The translations under genes and the position numbers were made by a program. Source: CAZEGV01 sp964511645 (GTDB lineage: Bacteria > Bacteroidota > Bacteroidia > Cytophagales > JAAEPT01). Taken from it: 9,963 nt of DNA. This document shows, in pieces, positions 1 to 5,309 of the stretch. Below the pieces are notes generated by a model, which saw only the letters and a list, made by a program, of their open reading frames with translations, ran no database searches and was not told the origin of the DNA. Location of the stretch: the NCBI GenBank assembly GCA_964511645.1, contig CAZEGV010000082.1, positions 1 to 9,963 of the forward strand, written 5' to 3'. Every line of letters starts with the position of its first letter. Position 1 is the stretch's first letter.

Positions 1-209
1 ATTATGATGATGAATATTATGATAACAATACTATCTATAATGTAGAGACCTCTCTTTATTGTATCTGTGCTGATAAAGAAAGAGACCTTATTTGGAGGGG
101 TATTGTTGAGATAGAAAACCCCGAGAAAATCAACAAGGCCATAAAAGATTATATTGACTTGGTTGTAACGGTAATGGAAGAACAAGATTTGATTTTCTAC
201 GAAGAATAA
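1..209 (+). CDS. 3' end of an unrecognised protein (partial)
   Basis: An open frame enters from the left edge, with its first whole codon at base 3, and ends at TAA 207-209. It gives the last 68 residues of a protein. The fragment starts with an acidic, Tyr-rich stretch (YDDEYYDNN). It continues with alternating strand-like residues around VETSLYCICADKERDLIWRG, then a predicted amphipathic helix and the end DLIFYEE. The pattern 'xVETxLYxxxxxxLIWxGxxE' followed by a C-terminal helix resembles the ends of small flavobacterial envelope lipoproteins of the DUF4136 type, but this is a weak resemblance. The N-terminus and any signal peptide are outside the window, so no function is assigned. There is no visible link to the genes downstream. 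Confidence 0.6.
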   Translation, partial: YDDEYYDNNTIYNVETSLYCICADKERDLIWRGIVEIENPEKINKAIKDYIDLVVTVMEEQDLIFYEE

Positions 210-210
210 A

Positions 211-230
211 ACCATCACTTTATTGGTGGT
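211..230 (+). terminator. Weak hairpin after the first gene
   Basis: The arms ACCATCA (211-217) and TGGTGGT (224-230) form a 7-bp stem with one G-T wobble and a 6-base loop, starting two bases after the TAA at 207-209. No T run follows, so it is at best a weak terminator or a 3'-end stabilising hairpin. The rest of the gap up to 422 is AT-rich. It holds one further poor hairpin (235-240 with 257-262, 16-base loop) and no clear promoter. Confidence 0.25.
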
Positions 231-422
231 GCAAGAAGACTTAAGTTGAACCTATCGTCTTTTCCCTTAAATTTCAACAAACTACCCCCTTGATTTTAAC
301 ATAAGCTATTGGTTTATAGTTTCAAAGGCTTAAACTTATTTTTAAACCTTTTATGTTTTTTTGTGTCCTATACTATTTGCGTGAAATATTTTATGAAACT
401 GTAATAACAAATACTATAGACT

Positions 423-982
423 ATGAAAAAATCCATTTTTATTTTATTCTTAATCGGTTACTCCACTTTAATGGCACAATCAACTTGGAAAGCGGATAAC
501 GCCCACTCCAATGTCAATTTTACCATATCCCATCTTGTAATTTCTGAAGTAACCGGAAATTTTGGCAAGTTTGATATTGAGGCCGTTGCCAATGATGACT
601 TTAGTGCTCCAGCATTTACAGTCGCAATTGAAACTACAAGCATTAATACCAATAATGAACGCAGGGACGGGCATTTAAAATCCGATGATTTTTTGCTGTT
701 GAAGCACATCCAGCCATGACATTTAAAAGTAACTCTTATAAAAAAACAGGAGACAATACTTTTACACTTGATGGGGACTTCACCATTAGGGGAAATACAA
801 AACCTATTCAACTAAAAGGCAAACTAAACGGAATCATTACCGATCAGCGCAGTAAAAAACTAAAAGCTGGGTTAAAACTGACTGGAACTATAGCTCGTAA
901 GGATTTTGAAGTAGGCGGTGACAATGCTGCTCTTGGTGATGATGTAGAAATTACAATCAATCTAGAAATGGCTCAACAGTAA
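423..982 (+). pseudogene. YceI-family periplasmic protein, frameshifted
   Basis: Two adjoining frames together make one YceI-family protein of the usual size (about 186 residues if joined). The first frame, 423-719, has a Sec signal peptide (MKKSIFILFLIGYSTLMAQ), then the YceI start (residues STWKADNAHSNVNFTISHL) and the conserved RRDGHLKSDDF. The second, 716-982, continues exactly where the family continues (MTFKS, then GDFTIRGNTKPIQL, KLTGTIARKDFEVG, and the terminal GDDVEITINLE). The break is at T6 (689-694). One more T restores FFAVEAHPAMTFKS, the expected family sequence. YceI proteins are lipocalin-like beta-barrels that bind isoprenoid-type lipids and are usually secreted. The cause may be a sequencing error, a genuine inactivating deletion, or -1 frameshifting on T TTT TTG. 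The gene stands alone: a strong terminator follows it. Confidence 0.85.
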
Positions 983-1004
983 ATAAAACACCCATTAAAT
1001 TAAG

Positions 1005-1037
1005 AAAAAGGCTTACCGAATATGGTAAGCCTTTTTT
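1005..1037 (+). terminator. Strong intrinsic terminator after the yceI gene
   Basis: A run of five A plus GGCTTACC (1005-1017) pairs with GGTAAGCC plus T's (1024-1036) around the loop GAATAT. This makes a perfect stem of up to 13 bp ending in a T6 tract (1032-1037), 22 bases after the yceI stop codon. It separates yceI from the operon starting at 1192. Confidence 0.9.
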
Positions 1038-1118
1038 AATATAAAAACTTGCCCTGAATCTGCACTAATGGCAAGCCATTATTTTAATCTTTTCATAACA
1101 ATCTAATAATCCTTAAAA

Positions 1119-1131
1119 ATTTACAAATAGT
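1119..1131 (+). promoter_or_regulatory. Candidate operator, site A
   Basis: ATTTACAAATAGT matches the window consensus ATTTACAAATACT at 12 of 13 positions. Its core, ATTT-AC-AAAT, is a near-perfect dyad of the kind bound by HTH_XRE dimers. It lies 61 bp upstream of the DUF5690 start codon and forms an 11-bp inverted repeat with site B. The binding protein is inferred to be the regulator at 4470-5036. The evidence is recurrence and position only. Confidence 0.5.
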
Positions 1132-1163
1132 AAAAAAAAACAGAATATTGCTCCTGTTTATTT

Positions 1164-1176
1164 AGTATTTGTAAAT
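1164..1176 (-). promoter_or_regulatory. Candidate operator, site B
   Basis: On the - strand this reads ATTTACAAATACT, the exact 13-bp consensus and identical to site D in front of susC. Its dyad centre is 48 bp from that of site A, and it ends 15 bp before the TTG start at 1192. On the + strand it carries TATTTG, which resembles the 3' half of the Bacteroidota -7 element (TAnnTTTG). A bound protein could therefore block the operon promoter directly. Confidence 0.5.
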
Positions 1177-1191
1177 TAATAAGATTGTTTT

Positions 1192-2481
1192 TTGAAAATC
1201 ACAAACAAAAATATTAAAACGCTGGGCTTTGGTGCCTTTGCTGCTTTTGCAACCTATTTTTGCATGTATGCTTTTCGCAAACCCTTTGCGGTGGCAACAT
1301 TTGAAAATCTTTCTTTTTTAGGAATAGATTATAAAATAGTATTGATTATATCCCAAGTAATGGGATATATGATTTCTAAATTTTTGGGAATTAAGCTTAT
1401 TTCTGAATTAAAGCCCAAAAATAGATTTATATACCTTTTGGGAATGATTTCCCTTGCTGAACTTAGTTTGGTCTTATTTGGTCTTGTTCCCCCACCCTAC
1501 AACTTTGTTTTTATGTTTTTAAACGGACTTCCATTAGGCTTGGTGTGGGGCATTGTATTTTCTTATTTAGAGGGTAGAAAATTCACTGAAATCATGGGTG
1601 TGGTGCTATGCTCTAGTTTTATTGTTTCAAGCGGTGTGGTAAAATCCGTAGGACTTATCGTGATGAATACTTGGAGTGTTTCTGAATTTTGGATGCCTGC
1701 CGTAACTGGTGCAGTTTTTTTAATCCCCTTTATGTTGTTCTCTTTCTTATTAAATAAAATACCTCCACCTACTCAAGAAGATAAGCAACTTAGAAAAGAA
1801 AGACTTCCCATGAGCAGGGAAGACCGAAAAAAAGTGATTAAGACATTCTTTTTTCCTATTGTTATTCTGATACTATTTTATGTTTGCCTAACTGCCTTAA
1901 GGGATTTTAGGGACAATTTTTCCAGGGAAATATGGGATGCTGTAGGTTTTGAAGGCAATGCATCTATTTATACATTATCAGAAATTCCTATAGCTGTTTT
2001 GGTTTTGATTCTTATTGGGCTTTTTGGTTTTTTGAAAGATAATTATAAAGCCTTTATATCATACCATATGCTATTAATTATCGGCGTATTGTTCATAGGA
2101 ATCAGTACATTCTTATTTCAGTTAGAAGCTGTTAGCGCCCCATTTTGGATGATAAGTATAGGTTTTGGGCTTTATATCTGCTATGTGCCGTTCAACTGCA
2201 TTTTTTTTGATAGAATGATTGCCACTTTTCGTATAAATGGTAATGCAGGATACCTAATATACCTTTCCGATGCCTTTGGTTATCTAGGAAGCATGGGCGT
2301 ATTGCTTTATAAAAATTTTTGGCAAAGCAATTTGTCATGGTTAAAATTCATGGTCAATAGTTGTTATGTTATTGCTGTTTTAGGTTTGGTTATTTCTGTT
2401 GTTTCCTTGCTCTTTTTTAAGAACAAGTATAGAAAAGAATATTATAATTTTCATAATCAAATACCCATTACAAGCTTATGA
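1192..2481 (+). CDS. DUF5690 family membrane protein, probable MFS-like transporter
   Basis: This 429-residue protein has about 12 hydrophobic segments, roughly 10-30, 45-65, 78-98, 104-125, 134-156, 166-188, 219-237, 258-280, 288-308, 316-338, 353-374 and 388-409. A charged cytoplasmic loop (about 191-215) divides it 6+6 as in the major facilitator superfamily. YFCMYAFRKPF (22-32) and GYMISKFLGIK (58-68) are typical of DUF5690 and recall the organophosphate:phosphate antiporters, whose helix 1 carries a substrate-binding Arg-Lys. Here these are R29 and K30, and R237 at the end of helix 7 could be the second arginine. The start is TTG at 1192: an in-frame stop lies just upstream, and the next Met (residue 25) would delete helix 1. 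The stop overlaps the next gene by 4 bp. Its likely role is inner-membrane uptake of the substrate used by the next two enzymes; this is inference. Confidence 0.85.
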   Translation: MKITNKNIKTLGFGAFAAFATYFCMYAFRKPFAVATFENLSFLGIDYKIVLIISQVMGYMISKFLGIKLISELKPKNRFIYLLGMISLAELSLVLFGLVPPPYNFVFMFLNGLPLGLVWGIVFSYLEGRKFTEIMGVVLCSSFIVSSGVVKSVGLIVMNTWSVSEFWMPAVTGAVFLIPFMLFSFLLNKIPPPTQEDKQLRKERLPMSREDRKKVIKTFFFPIVILILFYVCLTALRDFRDNFSREIWDAVGFEGNASIYTLSEIPIAVLVLILIGLFGFLKDNYKAFISYHMLLIIGVLFIGISTFLFQLEAVSAPFWMISIGFGLYICYVPFNCIFFDRMIATFRINGNAGYLIYLSDAFGYLGSMGVLLYKNFWQSNLSWLKFMVNSCYVIAVLGLVISVVSLLFFKNKYRKEYYNFHNQIPITSL

Positions 2482-3632
2482 ATAAAAAGTATGATTTAAT
2501 AGTCGTTGGTGGTGGTGTTTTGGGCACTTTCCACGCTTTTCATGCCATTAAAAAAGGATTAAAAGTGGCCTTGGTTGAAAAAAACGAAAGCCCAAAAGAT
2601 GCAACCGTCCGCAATTTTGGTCAGGTAGTTCCCTCTGGTTTCAACACAAAATGGCAAACATATGGCCAGGAAAGCCTTAGAATCTATAAAAAAATTCAAT
2701 CAAAATTTGATGTTTCAATACGGCAAGAAGGTTCTGTTTATTTGGCTTCTAATCAAGAAGAAGTACAGCTTTTAGAAGAGCTTTTTATAATCAATAAAAA
2801 GAACTCATATTCTTCTAAATTACTTACCAAAAAGGAATGTTTGACTGCATATCCAGGATTAAAGGATACCTATGTAAAGGCAGGATTATTTTTCCCTGAA
2901 GAAGTTACCGTTGAACCTAGTACAATGATCAATAAACTGCATGCCTATTTAAAGGACTTGGGGCTTCATTTATTTATGGGTAAAAAAGTAATTGAATGTG
3001 ACCCGGTCGTAAATGGTGTTATCGTAAATACTTCTAACGGGCAAACGTTGTCTGCGACCAAAGTAATTATTTGTAATGGAAACGATTTTAAAACGTTGTA
3101 TCCATCAATCTTTAATGAAAGTGATTTAGAAGTTTGCAAATTGCAAATGATGAGTACCAAACCTCAGGAAAATTATAGGCTTAAAGGTTCTGTTTTAACA
3201 GGTTTATCCATTAGAAGGTATGAATCTTTTCAGGAATGCCCTTCATATGCATCAATTAAAGCAAAAGAAGACAACAATGGCCCAGAAAAAAAATGGAACG
3301 TTCACATTCTGTTTAAACAAGCAATGGATGGTTCTGTAATACTAGGGGATTCCCATGAATATGCAAGTGTATCTCAAATGGATAATTTAGGATTTAACTT
3401 GAATATGGATATTGATAATTTCATTATTGATGAAGCAAAAAAAATCATTGCCCTTCCCAACTATGAAATACAGAACCGTTGGTTTGGTATGTATTCCCAA
3501 TGTAAAAATTCAGATGTTTTTCAACATACTATTGATGATAATGTGCATATTGTGACAGGTATAGGCGGTAAAGGTATGACAGGCAGTGCGGGATTTTCAA
3601 AAGAAAACATAAACAAGATTTTTAATTTTTAA
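2478..3632 (+). CDS. TIGR03364-type FAD-dependent oxidoreductase (aminophosphonate oxidase candidate)
   Basis: This 384-residue member of the D-amino-acid oxidase/DAO superfamily has a dinucleotide-binding GGGVLG at 11-16 and the ribose-binding acidic residue E34 at the end of strand 2. The signature VRNFGQVVPSG (44-54) is typical of TIGR03364, and the C-terminal FAD loop GIGGKGMT is at 361-368. No signal peptide is present, so it acts in the cytoplasm. TIGR03364 proteins are known to sit beside TIGR03351 phosphonatase-like hydrolases and are proposed to oxidise the amine of 2-aminoethylphosphonate or a relative (N-methylated or 1-hydroxylated), giving the phosphono-aldehyde, free amine or ammonia, and H2O2. 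It would replace the transaminase PhnW, which is absent from the window. The start overlaps the DUF5690 stop (ATGA) and the hydrolase begins 1 bp after its stop, so the three are co-transcribed. The exact substrate is not visible from sequence. Confidence 0.9.
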   Translation: MNKKYDLIVVGGGVLGTFHAFHAIKKGLKVALVEKNESPKDATVRNFGQVVPSGFNTKWQTYGQESLRIYKKIQSKFDVSIRQEGSVYLASNQEEVQLLEELFIINKKNSYSSKLLTKKECLTAYPGLKDTYVKAGLFFPEEVTVEPSTMINKLHAYLKDLGLHLFMGKKVIECDPVVNGVIVNTSNGQTLSATKVIICNGNDFKTLYPSIFNESDLEVCKLQMMSTKPQENYRLKGSVLTGLSIRRYESFQECPSYASIKAKEDNNGPEKKWNVHILFKQAMDGSVILGDSHEYASVSQMDNLGFNLNMDIDNFIIDEAKKIIALPNYEIQNRWFGMYSQCKNSDVFQHTIDDNVHIVTGIGGKGMTGSAGFSKENINKIFNF

Positions 3633-3633
3633 T

Positions 3634-4311
3634 ATGAATAAAATAGAATTGGTGGTTTTTGATATGGCTGGTACGGTGGTCAATGAAAACAATGTGGTTT
3701 ATAAAACTCTACAAAAAGCAATTAATAAAAAAGGATATCTCTTAACACTGGATTTTGTGTTGGAACATGGTGCGGGAAAAGAAAAATTGCAGGCCATAAA
3801 GGATATTTTAATTGTTTGCGATGGTCATGAACAGAATAAAATTGCCGCTACAATTTTTAAGGATTTTAAAAAACTATTGGAAAAGGCATATCAAAATTTA
3901 GACGTTTCCAGTTATGAAGGGGTAGAGGATTTAATAGCATCTTTTATGGTGAAGAACATAAAGATTGCATTGAATACAGGATATGACAGAAACACGGCAC
4001 AATTATTATTGGATAAAATGAAATGGAAACAAGGAATCCATTATGATACTCTTGTCACGGCCGACGATGTAAAACGAGGTAGGCCAAATCCAGATATGAT
4101 TTTTGAGGCTATGGATATTTTACAGGTAACAGATCCTTCAAAAGTTTTAAAGGCAGGAGATTCCATAATAGACATCCAAGAAGGGAAAAATGCCAAGTGC
4201 GGCATTACCGTAGGTGTAACTACAGGAGCACATACCAGAGAGCAACTCATGTCCGCCAACCCAACATATGTCTTGGATTCTTTAACAGAATTAAAAGAGT
4301 ACTTGTTTTAG
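3634..4311 (+). CDS. TIGR03351-type phosphonatase-like HAD hydrolase
   Basis: This 225-residue HAD-superfamily protein has the phosphonatase form of motif I, D10-M-A-G-T14, where alanine replaces the usual second aspartate. Motif II is T115 in LNTGYD. The arm GRPNPD has R150 in place of the usual lysine, and the acidic motif GDSIID (175-180) is followed by EG (183-184). In the cap, K51 in GKEKLQAIKDI aligns by pattern with the Schiff-base lysine of PhnX (phosphonoacetaldehyde hydrolase). These are the hallmarks of TIGR03351, the closest clade to PhnX and shorter than PhnX itself. Expected reaction: Schiff-base formation with a phosphono-aldehyde made by the preceding oxidase, then C-P cleavage to phosphate and an aldehyde. 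It is the last gene of the operon, and its stop codon TAG touches the inverted-repeat element that follows. Confidence 0.9.
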   Translation: MNKIELVVFDMAGTVVNENNVVYKTLQKAINKKGYLLTLDFVLEHGAGKEKLQAIKDILIVCDGHEQNKIAATIFKDFKKLLEKAYQNLDVSSYEGVEDLIASFMVKNIKIALNTGYDRNTAQLLLDKMKWKQGIHYDTLVTADDVKRGRPNPDMIFEAMDILQVTDPSKVLKAGDSIIDIQEGKNAKCGITVGVTTGAHTREQLMSANPTYVLDSLTELKEYLF

Positions 4312-4469
4312 AACCCATCTTGAATTTTTGTTTTTAACCGAAAATGAGATGAAATTTGTCTAGATAAGACACTTTTTGAAGGGTATAGCATCGGTACATA
4401 CAAGAAAAGTAACGAAATATAGGTAAATTTCAACCATTTTTTAGGAAATAGAAAAGTCAAGGTGGGTTC
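4311..4469. mobile_element. Candidate 159-bp MITE-like element between convergent genes
   Basis: The ends are 18-bp inverted repeats, 4311-4328 (starting GAACCCATCTTGA) and 4452-4469 (ending TCAAGGTGGGTTC). They have one mismatch and one G-T pair. The element is flanked on both sides by TTA (4308-4310 and 4470-4472), like a 3-bp target duplication. The interior has no open frame. Joining the flanks as if the insert were absent gives TTTTAGATAA, which preserves the TAG stop of the hydrolase and the TAA stop of the regulator. The alternative is a long-range stem-loop acting as a shared 3' end for both genes. No transposase is visible and the copy number elsewhere is unknown. Confidence 0.4.
4357..4377 (+). 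terminator. Weak terminator-like hairpin after the phosphonatase-like gene
   Basis: TGTCT (4357-4361) pairs with AGACA (4367-4371) around a 5-base loop and is followed by C and T5 (4373-4377). The stem is only 5 bp and AT-rich, so termination would be inefficient. It lies inside the inverted-repeat element and is the only hairpin plus T run seen downstream of the operon on this strand. Confidence 0.3.
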
Positions 4470-5036
4470 TTAGATAAAGAAGTAAACCACCAACATTTTA
4501 GAGGGGGATTTCCCCTTATTTACAGGGACATGGGGAATTCTGCCATCAAAAAAAATAGAATCGCCCTCTTTTAAGAGCACTTCTTCTTCACCAATAACAT
4601 AATGACATTCCCCAGAGAGCATATATTTAAATTCATAGGCATCTGTACTTACTTTTTCTCTTTTGGAATTCGGTTTTATTTCTAAAAGAACCGTTTCAAA
4701 ACCTAAAGAAGAGATTTGTTTTCCAAAAATATAATTATAGGTAAACCCTACTGCTTCATCTTCCTTTTCTAGAAGAGTATTGTCTTCTTTTCTAGAAATG
4801 ATAAAATTAGCTCCGTTGACATGGGGCATGCCACTAAAAAATTCAGTCACCTCAATTCCCAAAGAATCAATGACTTTAAGAAATACAGGAAGAGATGGTA
4901 TGGTTCTTCCATTTTCCACTCTAGAAATCAATCCGCTAGTCACCCCAGATTTTGATGCAATTTCACTTAAGGTTTTATTGTTGTCTTTCCGAATTTCCTT
5001 AATACGTTTTCCTATTCCAATTAGGTAGTCTTCCAT
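4470..5036 (-). CDS. HTH_XRE-cupin transcriptional regulator
   Basis: This 188-residue protein has an N-terminal HTH_XRE domain (about residues 8-65) with the helix-turn-helix TLSEIASKSGVTSGLISRVE at 22-41, and a C-terminal single cupin domain (about 112-187). This is a common layout for repressors or dual regulators of small-molecule uptake and catabolism, in which the cupin senses the ligand. The cupin keeps the glycine turns (MLSGE, KEGDS) and H169 in RIPH, but the usual HxH metal ligands of the first cupin motif are missing (STDAYEFKY), so it may bind its ligand without metal. It is convergent with the phosphonate operon and divergent from susC. It has a candidate operator at its own promoter, suggesting autoregulation. 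The start ATG (complement of 5034-5036) gives the expected domain start; no better start lies upstream. Confidence 0.9.
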   Translation of the reverse strand: MEDYLIGIGKRIKEIRKDNNKTLSEIASKSGVTSGLISRVENGRTIPSLPVFLKVIDSLGIEVTEFFSGMPHVNGANFIISRKEDNTLLEKEDEAVGFTYNYIFGKQISSLGFETVLLEIKPNSKREKVSTDAYEFKYMLSGECHYVIGEEEVLLKEGDSIFFDGRIPHVPVNKGKSPSKMLVVYFFI

Positions 5037-5050
5037 GGATTTAACTTTAG

Positions 5051-5063
5051 ATTTACAAACATC
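5051..5063 (+). promoter_or_regulatory. Candidate operator, site C (regulator promoter)
   Basis: ATTTACAAACATC matches the consensus ATTTACAAATACT at 10 of 13 positions, with nine of the first nine matching. It lies 14 bp upstream of the regulator start codon and overlaps the proposed -7 element of that gene, as expected for autorepression. It is the most degenerate of the five copies. Confidence 0.4.
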
Positions 5064-5088
5064 GTATCTATAAAATGTCAGTATTCAA
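5056..5088 (-). promoter_or_regulatory. Candidate promoter of the regulator gene
   Basis: On the - strand, GATGTTTG (5063-5056) matches the Bacteroidota -7 consensus TAnnTTTG except for the first base. TTGA (5088-5085) lies 21 bp further upstream, a workable distance for the -33 TTTG element. This would give a very short leader before the start codon at 5036. Confidence 0.3.
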
Positions 5089-5162
5089 TTACAAAAATTT
5101 CTATGTGCTGTGCTATTTAAGGCAAAGCAGAAATCTATTTTACTAAGATATTAAATTTATTG

Positions 5163-5175
5163 AGTATTTGTAAAT
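5163..5175 (-). promoter_or_regulatory. Candidate operator, site D
   Basis: On the - strand this reads ATTTACAAATACT, the exact consensus and identical to site B in front of the DUF5690 operon. It lies in the middle of the 273-bp divergent region between the regulator and susC. Its dyad centre is 115 bp from site C and 125 bp from site E. Confidence 0.5.
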
Positions 5176-5262
5176 AATATTAAAGTAACATTTCATGAAA
5201 TTATTAATATAAAAACTGCATATAGTTAATATAATTGAACATATTTATTAACCTCTCTTCAT

Positions 5263-5270
5263 GATATTTG
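5263..5270 (+). promoter_or_regulatory. Candidate -7 element for susC
   Basis: GATATTTG differs from TAnnTTTG only at the first base and lies 39 bp before the susC start. No good -33 TTTG is found at the usual distance, so the call is weak. If it is right, operator site E lies just downstream of the transcription start. Confidence 0.25.
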
Positions 5271-5290
5271 TTTCGTAATAATTAATCAAA

Positions 5291-5303
5291 GTTTACAAAT
5301 ACG
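5291..5303 (+). promoter_or_regulatory. Candidate operator, site E (susC leader)
   Basis: GTTTACAAATACG matches the consensus at 11 of 13 positions and ends 6 bp before the susC ATG. A protein bound here would block transcription from any promoter upstream, including the candidate at 5263-5270. Confidence 0.45.
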
Positions 5304-5309
5304 AATAAA

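Noticed and set aside
371..379. TACTATTTG as a promoter -7 element for yceI
   Set aside because: The spacing inside the element is three bases instead of two, and no TTTG is found at the usual distance upstream, so it is not supported.
403..415. AATAACAAATACT just before the yceI start, 11 of 13 matches to the candidate operator
   Set aside because: It lacks the ATTT-AC-AAAT dyad, lies in a generic A/T-rich leader, and yceI is cut off from the locus by a strong terminator. It is probably chance.
458..811. 117-codon open frame on the - strand across yceI
   Set aside because: It lies antisense to a clear YceI coding sequence, has no family resemblance, and arises from the codon pattern of the real gene.
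1048..1075. CTTGCC and GGCAAG inverted repeat after the yceI terminator
   Set aside because: The stem is only 6 bp with a 16-base loop and no T run. The hairpin at 1005-1037 already explains termination.
3055..3080. TATTTGTAATG inside the oxidoreductase gene, resembling the operator
   Set aside because: It is inside coding sequence, breaks the dyad on one side, and is explained by the codons for IICNG.
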